The notes under the pieces are model-generated. The model ran no database searches and was not told where the DNA came from. It worked only from the letters and a program-made list of their open reading frames with translations. A DNA stretch of 64,000 nucleotides from a bacterium HR11. GTDB lineage: Bacteria; Acidobacteriota; HRBIN11. Position 1 is the first letter of the stretch. The number at the start of each line of letters is the position of its first letter. Position numbers and translations under genes: made by a program. This document shows, one piece after another, positions 40,857-50,336 of this stretch. Where the stretch lies: positions 1-64,000 of the forward strand of contig BEHN01000004.1 of NCBI GenBank assembly GCA_002898535.1. The letters run 5' to 3'.

Positions 40857-42313
40857 GCAGTCGACTCCTCGAGCGTGCGCTTCAGGTCCAAGACGGCCTT
40901 TCGGAAGACGTCGCCCCGATGAGCGTAGCCCTGGAACATGTCGAAACTGGCACAGGCCGGCGACAACAGCACGGCATCGCCGGGCCGGGCCATCGTGAAG
41001 GCGACCTGCACGGCTTCTTCCATGTCAGCGGCCTCGACCATCGGTACGCCGGCCCCGGCCCACGCCGACCGGATTTGGGCCCGGTCCTCACCGATCAGGA
41101 CGACGGCCCGAGCCTTCTCGGCCAAGAGGGGTCGGAGGGGCCGCACGTCCTGGCCCTTGGCCTGGCCGCCGGCGATCAGGACGACGGGGCGAGTCATGCT
41201 GGTCAGGGCCCACCGGACGGCGTGCACGTTGGTCGCCTTCGAGTCATCGTAAAAGTCCACGTCCCGGATGCGGGCGACCCACTCGAGCCGATGGGGCGGC
41301 GCCGTCAAACGGCGAATGCTCGTCCGGACCTGAGGCAGTGTCAGGCGGAGCGCCACACCGGTCAGGACGACGGCCAGGAGGTTCGCCACCATGAAGGGCC
41401 ACGGGGTCGGCAAAAGCCCGACCGGGCCGATGGGGTAGGTCCGGCCCCACCAGAGCAGGAGCCAGTCGCCCTGGACGCCGGCGCCCGGGTACCACCGCCC
41501 GGAGAGGCCAAAGCTCAACAGCCGGGCCGGAATGGACCGATAAGCCTCCCAGAGGTGCCGCTCGTCGCCGTTAACGATAGCCCAGTCGTCGGGTCGCTGA
41601 CGCTCAAAAAGCCGAAGCTTGGCGGCCACGTAGTCGGCGACCGACCCATGCCAGTCCAGGTGGTCCTGGTCGACGTTCAGTAAGACGGCCACGTCGGGCC
41701 GAAAAATGTGCGAGCCATGAAGCTGGAAGCTACTCAACTCGAGGACGTAATAACTCCCCGGCCGAGCGTGGCGCACGAGTCGGGAGACAGGCTCGCCGAT
41801 GTTGCCCCCGACGACCGTCGGGAGCCCCGCCTCGGTCAGGACCTGGCCGACCCACCGGGTCGTCGTCGTCTTGCCGTTCGTGCCGGTGATGCCGATCCAC
41901 GTCCCCGGCGGGGCGACCATGTAGCCGAGCTCGAATTCCGGGAGGACCGCCTTACCCCGTGCTCGGGCCCGATCGAGCCATGGATGCCAGGGCCGAAAGC
42001 CGGGCGACACGACGAGGCAGTCCCAGGCGTCCACGAAGGCGGCGTCCGCCGGCCGGGCATACGTCTCGACGCCGGCGGCCGCCAGGGCCTGCCAGCAGGA
42101 CCGCCGGTCGGCGTCCCACGCCGCCGGGTCGCCCTCGTCGGCGACGGCCAGGGCCGCCGGCCGGGCGACCTCCCGGATGAGGTCGAGCGCCGCCTGACCC
42201 GAGACGCCAAAGCCCAGGACGAGAACCCGCCGGTCGTCGAGGAGGTCCCGGAGCGTCGAGACGCCGGGACCCGGGACTGCGACCGGAGTCGTCGCTTCCC
42301 CTGCTACAACCAT
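40853..42313 (-). CDS. murD: UDP-N-acetylmuramoylalanine--D-glutamate ligase
   Basis: 486 residues from ATG 42313. MurD adds D-Glu to UDP-MurNAc-L-Ala. Landmarks: RRVLVLGFGVSGQAALDLI (N-terminal nucleotide site), GITGTNGKTTTTRWVG (P-loop), NVDQDHLDWHGSVADYVAAK, HRLEWVARIRDVDFYDDSKATNVHAV and LIAGGQAKGQD. It is a little longer than usual at the N-terminus; the frame stays open to 42406, but that part is repeat-derived. Gap of 233 bases to mraY, filled with repeats. Confidence 0.95.
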   Translation of the reverse strand: MVVAGEATTPVAVPGPGVSTLRDLLDDRRVLVLGFGVSGQAALDLIREVARPAALAVADEGDPAAWDADRRSCWQALAAAGVETYARPADAAFVDAWDCLVVSPGFRPWHPWLDRARARGKAVLPEFELGYMVAPPGTWIGITGTNGKTTTTRWVGQVLTEAGLPTVVGGNIGEPVSRLVRHARPGSYYVLELSSFQLHGSHIFRPDVAVLLNVDQDHLDWHGSVADYVAAKLRLFERQRPDDWAIVNGDERHLWEAYRSIPARLLSFGLSGRWYPGAGVQGDWLLLWWGRTYPIGPVGLLPTPWPFMVANLLAVVLTGVALRLTLPQVRTSIRRLTAPPHRLEWVARIRDVDFYDDSKATNVHAVRWALTSMTRPVVLIAGGQAKGQDVRPLRPLLAEKARAVVLIGEDRAQIRSAWAGAGVPMVEAADMEEAVQVAFTMARPGDAVLLSPACASFDMFQGYAHRGDVFRKAVLDLKRTLEESTA

Positions 42314-42339
42314 AGAGCCTATCCTCAACCCCGGTACTC

Positions 42340-42520
42340 GGCGTTCGGTATGGGGTGTTCGGTCGCCGGAAGCGTACCCGATGTATATCTCGCGACCCCG
42401 CGCCAACGAGCGGGGCTGGGATGAAAATGCCCATCGGCCTGCCGGCCGACCTGCCCGATGGCCGAATTCCCGAACGCCCGAACTGCCGAATGGCCTCGGC
42501 CCCCGGGGTCTGAGACCCGA
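42340..42520. repeat. Repeat spacer between mraY and murD
   Basis: From one side to the other: GGTATGGGGTGTTCGG-type 7-bp repeats (about 42347), the palindrome CCCCGCGCCAACGAGCGGGG (42396-42415) with flank CTGGGATGAAAATGCCC, and the 8-bp tract GCCGAATTCCCGAACGCCCG and neighbours (about 42461-42495). This order matches that at 15835-15930. No gene is seen. Confidence 0.72.
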
Positions 42521-42546
42521 TTTTGCATGCCCGTCCCGCCATTACG

Positions 42547-43632
42547 TCATCGGAGCTTCAAGGTCGTCAGGCTCAGCAGGGCAAACAGAAAGGCGAGGAT
42601 CCAGAACCGGACGACGACCTTGCTCTCCGGCCACCCCAGGAGCTCGAAGTGGTGATGAAGCGGGGCCATCCGAAAGATGCGCCGGCCCCGGAGCCGAAAG
42701 GAAACGACCTGCAGGATGACCGATAGGGCTTCGAGGACAAACAAGCCGCCGACCATCACCAGGACCAGCTCCTGCTTGATCAGGACGCTCAGGATGCCCA
42801 GCGATGCCCCCAACGACAGAGCGCCCACATCCCCCATGAACACCTCGGCTGGGTGGGCATTAAACCACAGGAATCCGATACTGGCCCCCATCAGGGCCCC
42901 GCCGAAGATGACGACCTCAGCCGCCTGGGGCACGTGCAAGATGTTCAGGTACCCCGCAAAGACCCGATGGCCGGCGACGTAAGCGAAGCCCGTCAAGGCC
43001 GCCGACGCAAAGAGGACGGACCCGATGGCCAGCCCGTCCAGGCCGTCCGTCAAATTCACGGCGTTGGAGGCTCCAGCCAAGACAAGCCACAAAAAGGCCA
43101 GGTACCACCAACCCAGGTCCGGGTGGAGCCACTTCAGAAAGGGGAACCACACCTCGGTCGAGAACATGCCTCGATGCCGCAAGTACATCAGGGCTAAGCC
43201 GACGACCAGGATGATGGCCGTCTGGGCGAGCAATTTCCCACGGCCCGTCAGCCCCAGGTTCCGCCGCTTTCGGAGCTTCGCCCAGTCGTCCCAGAAGCCC
43301 AGGGCGCCGAAACTCCACAGCGTAAACAGGGCGATCCAGGGGTAGGGTTCGGCCAGGTCTGCCCACAGGAGGACGGCCACTGAGACGGCCAGGATGACCA
43401 AAAGGCCGCCCATCGTGGGCGTCCCCGCCTTCTGTTGATGGTGCTTCGGACCCTCTTCCCGGATGTACTGGCCCCACTGCCACTGACGCAGACGCCGGAT
43501 CAGCGGGGGGCCCAACAGGAAACTGATGACCATGGCCGTGACGATGGCCAGGGCCGTCCGGACGGTCACGTAGCGGAACACCCGTAAGGTGTCCCACCAG
43601 GGACGGAGGAGTTCAAACAGGAGGTACAACAT
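42547..43632 (-). CDS. mraY: Phospho-N-acetylmuramoyl-pentapeptide transferase
   Basis: 361 residues, about ten helices. MraY attaches UDP-MurNAc-pentapeptide to undecaprenyl phosphate, making lipid I. Landmarks: EGPKHHQQKAGTPTMGGLLVI, FWDDWAKLRKRRNLGL (Asp pair), NAVNLTDGLDGLAIG, and MGDVGALSLGASLG followed by PLHHHFELLGW with the His triad. ATG 43632 overlaps the end of murF by 20 bases; an in-frame ATG at 43686 is within murF and less likely. Confidence 0.96.
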   Translation of the reverse strand: MLYLLFELLRPWWDTLRVFRYVTVRTALAIVTAMVISFLLGPPLIRRLRQWQWGQYIREEGPKHHQQKAGTPTMGGLLVILAVSVAVLLWADLAEPYPWIALFTLWSFGALGFWDDWAKLRKRRNLGLTGRGKLLAQTAIILVVGLALMYLRHRGMFSTEVWFPFLKWLHPDLGWWYLAFLWLVLAGASNAVNLTDGLDGLAIGSVLFASAALTGFAYVAGHRVFAGYLNILHVPQAAEVVIFGGALMGASIGFLWFNAHPAEVFMGDVGALSLGASLGILSVLIKQELVLVMVGGLFVLEALSVILQVVSFRLRGRRIFRMAPLHHHFELLGWPESKVVVRFWILAFLFALLSLTTLKLR

Positions 43633-45046
43633 GGGGGTCTTCCTCGACCTCAAACTGCGTGCGGGCCCACTCGACCAAGCGCTCAAACCCCATGGCGTGG
43701 GACGCCTTCAGGAGCCATACGTCCCCCGGCCGCCAGGCTTGAGCCCACCACGGAAGGACGTCCTCGACGGTCGTAAAGTGCAGGACCTCGGCCCGGATGC
43801 CCCGGGACCGGAGCTCGTCGGCCAAAGCCGCCATGCGAGGCCCCACGGTGACGACGACGTCGACGGCCGACCAGTCGACTATCTCGGCCAGCCGCCGGTG
43901 CCAGGCCACCTCGTCGGGACCCAGCTCGAGCATGTCGCCGACGATGGCCCCCCGCCGTCGGGCGGGCCACCCGGCGAGCCACCGGACGGCCTGGACCATG
44001 GCGACCGGGTTGGCGTTATAGCTGTCGTCCAACAGCGTCCAGCCCTGCTTCCACCGATAGACTTCCCCTCGGTGGGCCGGGGGACGAAAGTCGGCCAAGG
44101 CCACCGCGACGGCGTCGCGGTCCATACAGAATAACGCCCGGGCGAGTCCGACGGCCGGCAGGAGGTTCCGCGCATTCCAAGGCTGGGGGATGGGCGCGGT
44201 CAGCGTCCAGCAGTCTTCGAGGGCCCCGTCCCGGTAGAAGCCGACCTCGACGGTCACGCCCGTCGGCGTGGGCGTCGCCCCGAGGAGTCGCACGTCTCCG
44301 TCGGTCTCCCCGAAGGTCCACACCGGGGCGTCCCAGAGGTTCTTCGGGGCGACCCAGTCCCGCAAGAGCGGGACGTCGCCCGGGATAAGGATCGCCCCGC
44401 CGGGGACCATAAAGCGCACGAGGTCCGTCTTCTCATCGGCCACCGTCTCGACCGTCTCGAAGGCCTCCAGATGGACGGGCCCGACGTTCAGGACGACCGG
44501 ATAGTGAGGTCGGAGGAGAGCGGCGATCCGGGCCATTTCCCCCCGCTGGTTGATGCCGACTTCCTGGACCCACCAGGCGTAGGCCCGGCCACGCCCGTAG
44601 TTGATCAGCGAGAGCGGCACGCCCGTGATGCTATTCCAGTTCCCCGGTGATACAAAGGTCGGGGCAACCTGACGGGCCAGATGACCGATGAGCTCCTTCG
44701 TCGTCGTCTTCCCCATACTCCCGGTGACGGCGATGACCCGAGCCGAGAGTCGGTCCCGGACGGCGGCGGCCCACCGGAACAGGGCCGTCCAGGTGGCCGG
44801 GACCCGGACGACCCCGACGTGCGAGGGGACCTCGACGGCCCGCTCGACCAAGACGGCCGCGGCCCCCCGCTGGACGGCGTCGGCGACGAACCGATGCCCG
44901 TCGTCGTGACGACCCCGGAGCGCCACGAACAGGCTACCGGCCGTGCACTGGCGACTGTCGATATGAACGGCCGTCACGGCCTGCAAGGGGTCGCCCTGCT
45001 GGACAGAGCCGCCCGTGAAGGCGGCGATCTCACCGAGTCTCCACAT
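43613..45046 (-). CDS. murF: UDP-N-acetylmuramoyl-tripeptide--D-alanyl-D-alanine ligase
   Basis: 477 residues. MurF adds the D-Ala-D-Ala made by Ddl. Landmarks: DSRQCTAGSLFVALRGRHDDGHRFV at the N-terminus, GSMGKTTTKELIGHLA (P-loop), TPGNWNS-like SPGNWNSITGVPLSL, NVGPVHLEAFETVE, and LLDDSYNANPVAMVQAVRWLA. It overlaps murE by 17 bases and mraY by 20, so coupled translation is likely. Confidence 0.95.
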   Translation of the reverse strand: MWRLGEIAAFTGGSVQQGDPLQAVTAVHIDSRQCTAGSLFVALRGRHDDGHRFVADAVQRGAAAVLVERAVEVPSHVGVVRVPATWTALFRWAAAVRDRLSARVIAVTGSMGKTTTKELIGHLARQVAPTFVSPGNWNSITGVPLSLINYGRGRAYAWWVQEVGINQRGEMARIAALLRPHYPVVLNVGPVHLEAFETVETVADEKTDLVRFMVPGGAILIPGDVPLLRDWVAPKNLWDAPVWTFGETDGDVRLLGATPTPTGVTVEVGFYRDGALEDCWTLTAPIPQPWNARNLLPAVGLARALFCMDRDAVAVALADFRPPAHRGEVYRWKQGWTLLDDSYNANPVAMVQAVRWLAGWPARRRGAIVGDMLELGPDEVAWHRRLAEIVDWSAVDVVVTVGPRMAALADELRSRGIRAEVLHFTTVEDVLPWWAQAWRPGDVWLLKASHAMGFERLVEWARTQFEVEEDPHVVPPV

Positions 45047-46592
45047 GGTCGATCATCCACTCGAGGACCGTCTGCCGGTCCGAGTAGGAGACCTTGGTCG
45101 TCCCATAAATCTGGTAGTCCTCGTGCCCCTTTCCCGCTAAGAGCAAGCAGTCCCCCGGTCGTAGCATGGCCAGCCCCGTGTGGACGGCCGTCCGTCGATC
45201 GTGGATGACCGACCAGGGCGGTGCCCCCGGGACAGCCCGGAGGCCGGCCTCGATGTCGGCCACGATGCGCTGGGGGTCCTCCCGGCGGGGGTTGTCGTCG
45301 GTCAGGATGACGAAGTCGGCGTAGCGGGCGGCGACGGCTCCCATCCGGGGGCGTTTGGTGACGTCCCGTTCCCCGCCGCATCCGAACAGGACGATCAGCC
45401 GACCCGGGACCTGCGGTCGCAGGTGCTGGAGGACCAGCTCCAGCGACTCGGGCGTGTGGGCATAGTCGATGACGACGACCCGGCCGTCGGGGAACTCCAG
45501 ACGTTCCATCCGACCCGGGGCACCCGAGAAGGCCGCCATCGCCTCCACGAGGTCGGGCCAACGGTCGGCCGGCAGGACGCTGGCCGCCATCGCCCAGGCG
45601 ACCAGGAAATTCGATATGTTGTACGACCCGCTCAAGCGGATCGACCACTCCAGGGGCTTCTCCAGACCGGGCCCCCAAAGCACGCCCCGGGCACCCCAGA
45701 GACCGCTGGACCGGACGACACCGTGGATCGTATGCTCACACGCCGTCGTCGGATCTCCGCACGTCCCGACAGTCACTACAGTCGCTCGACGGAAAGCCCG
45801 GTCCCGGAGGATCGCCCGCCCGAAGGGGTCGTCCGTATGAAGGACGACATGCCGAAGGCCCCAGTAGTCCTCATCAAAGAGCCGAAGCTTGGCCCGATAG
45901 TAGGCCTCCATGTCTCCGTGATAATCCAAATGGTCGTGGCCCAGGTTCGTAAAGGCCGCCACCGTCACCCGGAGACCGTCGATCCGGTACTGGTCCAGGC
46001 CGATGGAAGACGCCTCGATAGCCATGTGGGAAATGCCTTGACGGACCAAGTGATGAGCATACTCGCCCAGGTCGGGTGCCTCTGGAGTCGTCAAGCCGGT
46101 CCAGAGGCCGACGTCGGGGTCCATCCCCAGCGTCCCGACCCGGGCACAGGGCACGCCCAGCCGACGGAGGGCGTCCTGGACCCAGTGGACGGTCGTCGTC
46201 TTGCCCTTCGTGCCGGTCACGGCCATCACGACCAGGCGGTCCAGGGCCGGCCCGTAGAGGACTCGCGTGAGTCGGGCGGCCGCCGGTCGAGCCGCCCGGA
46301 CGACCCAATAGGGGATCGAAGGGGCTTGGGTCCGAAACCACTCGACCCACGTGGGGTCCTCCCCGACGACCCCGACGGCGCCCCTTCGGACGGCGTCCGG
46401 AATCCAGACGTGGCCATCTGTCTGGCGGCCCCGTAAGGCGACAAAGAGGCTCGCCACCTGAACCCGCCGAGAGTCCGTCGTGACATGCAGGGCGGCTTCC
46501 ATCGCCGGGGGCCACCAGCCGCCGACGCTAAGGTCGGCCAGCGTCTCGTGGATGAGGGGGATAGACAACGGGTACCGGGTAGGCTCGGTCAT
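45030..46592 (-). CDS. murE: MurE ligase, diaminopimelate-adding type
   Basis: 520 residues. MurE adds the third residue of the stem peptide. Landmarks: TTDSRRVQVASLFVALRG, VTGTKGKTTTVHWVQDALRR (P-loop), TTPEAPDLGEYAHHLVRQG, TNLGHDHLDYHGDMEAYYRAKLRLFD, DYAHTPESLELVLQHLRP and LTDDNPRREDP. The DNPR motif (about residue 430) points to meso-diaminopimelate rather than lysine, which fits a diderm. It overlaps ftsI by 65 bases; an internal start at 46502 would remove that overlap but would cut conserved N-terminal residues. Confidence 0.95.
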   Translation of the reverse strand: MTEPTRYPLSIPLIHETLADLSVGGWWPPAMEAALHVTTDSRRVQVASLFVALRGRQTDGHVWIPDAVRRGAVGVVGEDPTWVEWFRTQAPSIPYWVVRAARPAAARLTRVLYGPALDRLVVMAVTGTKGKTTTVHWVQDALRRLGVPCARVGTLGMDPDVGLWTGLTTPEAPDLGEYAHHLVRQGISHMAIEASSIGLDQYRIDGLRVTVAAFTNLGHDHLDYHGDMEAYYRAKLRLFDEDYWGLRHVVLHTDDPFGRAILRDRAFRRATVVTVGTCGDPTTACEHTIHGVVRSSGLWGARGVLWGPGLEKPLEWSIRLSGSYNISNFLVAWAMAASVLPADRWPDLVEAMAAFSGAPGRMERLEFPDGRVVVIDYAHTPESLELVLQHLRPQVPGRLIVLFGCGGERDVTKRPRMGAVAARYADFVILTDDNPRREDPQRIVADIEAGLRAVPGAPPWSVIHDRRTAVHTGLAMLRPGDCLLLAGKGHEDYQIYGTTKVSYSDRQTVLEWMIDHVETR

Positions 46593-48543
46593 CCCTACGT
46601 GCCTCGGCCGCCTCTATGAGGAGATGCTGCCGATCGCTTACGCGTTCGACCCATACGATCCCGTGCCGGACTTCCAGGGGGGTCCCCGCCGGGGGAAGCT
46701 GACGGACGACCCGGCGACCCTGCCCGATCATTGTAATGGAAACGCCGACCTGACGGGACCAGTCCAGGACTTCCTGTAAGTCCCGACCGGCCCAATCCGG
46801 CCAACGGTCCGGTCCCGCCGACACGCCGGGCGACCACCGGACCGGCACCGGCATCGGACCCGCCGTCTCGACCGGCGGCGCCAGTCGCCATCGGGTCGCT
46901 AAGAGACGGGCCACGACCTGGAATAGGGGCGCCGCCACCTCGGACCCGTAAAAAAGCCCCTCGGGTTCGTCTAACATGACCAGTAGAACGACCCGGGGCG
47001 CCTCGACCGGGAAAAAACCCACAAAGGAGGCAATGTACCGGCCGCTCTCGTAGGTCCCACTCGGACCGATCTTCTGAGCTGTGCCCGTCTTGCCCGCAAT
47101 CCGAAGGCCCGGGACTTGCGCCCGCTGGCCCGTCCCCCGCGTCACGACGGCCTCCAGGATCTCCGTCATCGAGCGGACCAGGTCGGCCGGAATCCGACGC
47201 GGCCCCAACGGTCGGGTGAGGACGTGGGTCTGGCCCATCGGGTCGATGAAGCGCCGCGCCAAACGCGGCGTGACCTCGAAGCCTCCGTTGGCCAGCATGG
47301 CGTAAAAACGAACGATCTGCAGAGGCGTGACCTCGATGCCCTGGCCGATGGCCAGATAGGCCGGGTCGACCCGGGACCACTGGTCGGGGGGACGTAACAG
47401 ACCCGGCCGCTCCCCCGGGGCATCCACGCCCGTGGGCCGACCGAATCCAAAGGCCCGCAGACGTTCATATAAACGGGCCGGCGGCACCGTCATCCCGACC
47501 CGAATGGCACCCACGTTGCTGGAGTAAACGAAGACGTCGTCAAACCGGAGCCATCCAAAGGGGCGGTGGTCCCGAATCGTTACGCCCAGGACCTGAATCT
47601 GGCCTTGCTCTCCATAAAATTGCTGGTCTCGAATCGCCGGATCTTCCCACAAGGCCGCCAAGCCGATGGCCGGCTTGAGGGTCGAACCCGGCTCATAGGT
47701 CCACCGGCCTCCACAGAAATTCCAGGCCCAGGGCTCGTCCAGGTAACGAACATACTGGGTCGGGTCCAAGAAGGGATACTGGGCATGGACCAGGACCTCG
47801 CCCGTCCAGGGGTCCATCGCCAAGACCAGGCCCCGTCGGGCCCCCGTCCGCTGGACCCACTCGGCCAGGACCTTCTCAGCCATGTACTGAGCGGGAAGGT
47901 CCAGGGCCAGCTCCAACCGGGCTGGTCCCCGGCCGGCGACCGGGACGCCGACGTCATTCCAGAAGTACCGCTGAAGCCCGTCCCGACCGACCGACACGGG
48001 CCGCCGCTCGCCCCGGAGCCAAGCATCGTATTGAAATTCGACCCCGCTCAGGCCCTGATTGTCGATGCCGGTCCATCCCAGCAAGGCCCCGGCCAAGTGG
48101 TGCTGGGGATACACCCGCTCCTCTTCCGGCGTGACGTAAACGCCCGCCAGGTCCAGGGCCTGGATCGCCTGGGCCTTGGCCGCATCGAGACGCTTCCGAG
48201 CCACCCAAACGAAGTGAGGCCGCTCGGACGCCTGCTCGCGAACGGTATCGACCGAGAAGGGAATGTACTGCCGGAGAACCCTCAGCGTCTCCTCCAGGTC
48301 CGGCACCTCCACGGGCCGAATATACAGGCTGTAAACCGTCCGATTCATCGCCAGCTCATAGCCCCATCGGTCCGTGATGACCCCACGGCCGACCGACACG
48401 TGGACTTCCGTGTAATACTGCCGGACCGCCCGCTCACTCCATACTGCCCGCTCCAAGACCTGGACCTGGATCAGCCGGCCCCACAGGACGAGGGCCCAGA
48501 CCCCGAAAAAGCCGATGAGTACACGAAGCCGCCATCCCGTCAT
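46528..48543 (-). CDS. ftsI: Septal transpeptidase FtsI (PBP3) with C-terminal PASTA domain
   Basis: 671 residues. One N-terminal helix (VLIGFFGVWALVLWGRLIQV), dimerisation/pedestal domain, then the class B transpeptidase: active-site S-x-x-K in YEPGSTLKPAIGLA (about 286), SSN (about 340), and KTGTAQK (about 484). The last part (DLQEVLDWSRQVGVSITMIG, PPAGTPLEVRHGIVWV) is a PASTA domain, seen in FtsI of several phyla but not in the enterobacterial protein. It crosslinks septal peptidoglycan with FtsW. It is 8 bases from ftsL. Confidence 0.95.
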   Translation of the reverse strand: MTGWRLRVLIGFFGVWALVLWGRLIQVQVLERAVWSERAVRQYYTEVHVSVGRGVITDRWGYELAMNRTVYSLYIRPVEVPDLEETLRVLRQYIPFSVDTVREQASERPHFVWVARKRLDAAKAQAIQALDLAGVYVTPEEERVYPQHHLAGALLGWTGIDNQGLSGVEFQYDAWLRGERRPVSVGRDGLQRYFWNDVGVPVAGRGPARLELALDLPAQYMAEKVLAEWVQRTGARRGLVLAMDPWTGEVLVHAQYPFLDPTQYVRYLDEPWAWNFCGGRWTYEPGSTLKPAIGLAALWEDPAIRDQQFYGEQGQIQVLGVTIRDHRPFGWLRFDDVFVYSSNVGAIRVGMTVPPARLYERLRAFGFGRPTGVDAPGERPGLLRPPDQWSRVDPAYLAIGQGIEVTPLQIVRFYAMLANGGFEVTPRLARRFIDPMGQTHVLTRPLGPRRIPADLVRSMTEILEAVVTRGTGQRAQVPGLRIAGKTGTAQKIGPSGTYESGRYIASFVGFFPVEAPRVVLLVMLDEPEGLFYGSEVAAPLFQVVARLLATRWRLAPPVETAGPMPVPVRWSPGVSAGPDRWPDWAGRDLQEVLDWSRQVGVSITMIGQGRRVVRQLPPAGTPLEVRHGIVWVERVSDRQHLLIEAAEARRDDRAYPVPVVYPPHPRDAGRP

Positions 48544-48551
48544 CGGACCCC

Positions 48552-48884
48552 TCAGGGCCGAGACGCCGGGGCTCGATCAGAAGCCGCCCCATTCGGCCAC
48601 GAATGGGGTAAGACCTGCGTCGGCTGAAGAAGCCGGAGATGCAAATAGCCCTGCGCCAGCCGGTCGACCCGGGACAGGGCCGTCAACTCCCGGTACTGGG
48701 CCTCCAGCGACCCCAGAACCTGCTGGAGCTCCTGGCGTTGCTGGTACAGGGCCTGGACGGTGTAGCGCTTCTGCATGATTTGGGTCGAGACCCAAACATG
48801 AACGTAGGCCGCCATGACCAGCAGGACGATGCCCGCCCCCACCCAGCCTACGTCCTTCGCCCGGAAGCGGTCGGTTCGCGCCAC
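48552..48884 (-). CDS. ftsL: Cell division protein FtsL
   Basis: 110 residues with a GTG start at 48884, chosen because AGGAGG lies 6 bases before it. No ATG exists in this frame for over 380 bases. A short cytoplasmic tail (VARTDRFRAKDVGW), one membrane helix (VGAGIVLLVMAAYVHVWV), then a leucine-zipper-like coiled coil (QALYQQRQELQQVLGSLEAQYRELTALSRVDRLAQ). FtsL scaffolds FtsQ and FtsI/FtsW at the septum. Sequence conservation in this family is low; topology and position between rsmH and ftsI make the call. Confidence 0.85.
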   Translation of the reverse strand: MARTDRFRAKDVGWVGAGIVLLVMAAYVHVWVSTQIMQKRYTVQALYQQRQELQQVLGSLEAQYRELTALSRVDRLAQGYLHLRLLQPTQVLPHSWPNGAASDRAPASRP

Positions 48885-49021
48885 GACAGACCTCCTCGCA
48901 TCCGATTCCCTTGGATTCGCTTCCCCGTCCCCATCGGGTTCAGTGTCGGGTGTTCGGTGTCGGGGTGGGTTTTCAGGAGTCCGACCAGGCCCGGCCCGAA
49001 CGCCCAGCACCCAACCCCGAC

Positions 49022-49288
49022 TTAACAGAGCCGTTCGGTCCGTGAGAATGGCGTCAGAACAACCTTTTCCAACGCCTGGGAAGCACGGTTTTTCAGGCAT
49101 CCGGCAGATGGGCAGGTCGGCAGATAGGCAGATAGAAGCCGGGTGGGCAAGGATCAGCCCCAGGGCTTTTGGGACCATCTGCCCATCTGCCGAACTGCCT
49201 ATCTGCCAAAGCTTGAAAAACCGTCCCTCCCGAAGGGTCGAAAAAGCCGAATCCATACGGGTTTTCACCAACCGAACGGCTCTGTTAA
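49022..49288. mobile_element. 267-bp TTAA inverted-repeat miniature element (full copy)
   Basis: The left end TTAACAGAGCCGTTCGGT (49022-49039) and the right end ACCGAACGGCTCTGTTAA (49271-49288) are exact inverted repeats, and the similarity goes a further 8-10 bases inward. The interior has an inverted pair of CAGATGGGCAG-type tracts and no coding capacity. Five other full or partial copies lie in this window. TTAA at both outer edges may be the target duplication or part of the element. It is inserted between rsmH and ftsL; its edge provides the rsmH stop codon. The rest of the gap (48897-49021) holds only GGTGTTCGGTGTCGG-type 7-bp repeats. Confidence 0.82.
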
Positions 49289-50283
49289 CCCACTCCCCCA
49301 GGCCACGAGACCCGAGGCTTGGGCTCCCGGTACACCAGGTCCCGAAACCGGACGGGCGCCAACTTCTCGATGACCCGTAGACGAGCGCTTCGCGACGCCG
49401 GATTCTGCCGGACTTCCGCTCGATCCGGCCGCTCCGGCTTCGGCGTCAAAACCCTACCAAGGGGTTGACCTTCACACACACAAACCCCAACCTGGGGTTC
49501 ACACCGACACGGTAGGGCCAGCCGATGAAAGATGCGCTTGACGACTCGGTCTTCCAGACTGTGATACGCCAGGACGGCCAGGCGACCGCCGACCCGGAGG
49601 ACGTGAAAGGCGTCGACGAGGAAAACATCCAGGCCTTCCAGCTCCCGGTTGACGGCGATCCGCAGGGCCATGAAGACTCGCGTGGCCGGGTCCGTCCGAC
49701 CCCGACGGCGGACGACGTTTCGCACGATCTCGGCCAGTTGAGTCGTCGTCGTGATGGGTCCCCGCTTCCGGGCTTCCACGATGGCCCGGGCGACAGCCTC
49801 GGCCCGGGGCTCTTCCCCGTACTCTCGAAAGATCCGCACGAGCTCCTCGAAGGACCGCTGGTTCACGATCCGCTCGGCCGTCTCGGCGTCCCAGGGATTC
49901 ATCCGCATGTCTAAGGGGCCTTCCTGCTCGAAGCTGAAGCCCCGACTCGGGTCTTTCAATTGGTCCATGCTGATGCCCAGGTCGACCAGGACGGCGTCGA
50001 CGAGGCCCAGGGGCGCATGCGACAAGGCGATTTTCAGGATGTGCCGAAAGTCTTCGTGCACGTAGGTGACCCGGTCGCCCCACTCGGCCAGCCGCTGGCG
50101 GGCCCGCTGAAGGGCCTCGGGGTCCCGGTCGACGGCGATGAGACGCCCCGCCCCGGCCCGGAGGAGGGCCTCGGCATGACCGCCCGAGCCGACGGTCGCG
50201 TCGATGACGACCGAACCTTCACCCAGGACGGGGCGCAGGTAGTCGACGACCTTCTCCCGTAACACCGGCTGATGCAGAAACAT
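49285..50283 (-). CDS. rsmH: 16S rRNA (cytosine1402-N4)-methyltransferase
   Basis: 332 residues. RsmH methylates N4 of C1402 in 16S rRNA, the base partner of RsmI. Landmarks: HQPVLREKVVDYLRP at the N-terminus, DATVGSGGHAEALL (S-adenosylmethionine binding), VDAVLVDLGISMDQLKDPSRGFSFEQEGPLDMRM, FRRYG-like FREYGEEPRAEAVARAI, FMALRIAVNRELEGL and LAYHSLEDRVVKRIF. It follows mraZ by 53 bases. Its TAA stop lies inside the TTAA end of the miniature element at 49022-49288, so the original C-terminus may have been changed slightly. Confidence 0.96.
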   Translation of the reverse strand: MFLHQPVLREKVVDYLRPVLGEGSVVIDATVGSGGHAEALLRAGAGRLIAVDRDPEALQRARQRLAEWGDRVTYVHEDFRHILKIALSHAPLGLVDAVLVDLGISMDQLKDPSRGFSFEQEGPLDMRMNPWDAETAERIVNQRSFEELVRIFREYGEEPRAEAVARAIVEARKRGPITTTTQLAEIVRNVVRRRGRTDPATRVFMALRIAVNRELEGLDVFLVDAFHVLRVGGRLAVLAYHSLEDRVVKRIFHRLALPCRCEPQVGVCVCEGQPLGRVLTPKPERPDRAEVRQNPASRSARLRVIEKLAPVRFRDLVYREPKPRVSWPGGVG

Positions 50284-50336
50284 GCCGCCTCCGTGGGGCT
50301 TACCTTTACGCCCTATCGGCCCACTGGCCGACCCGC

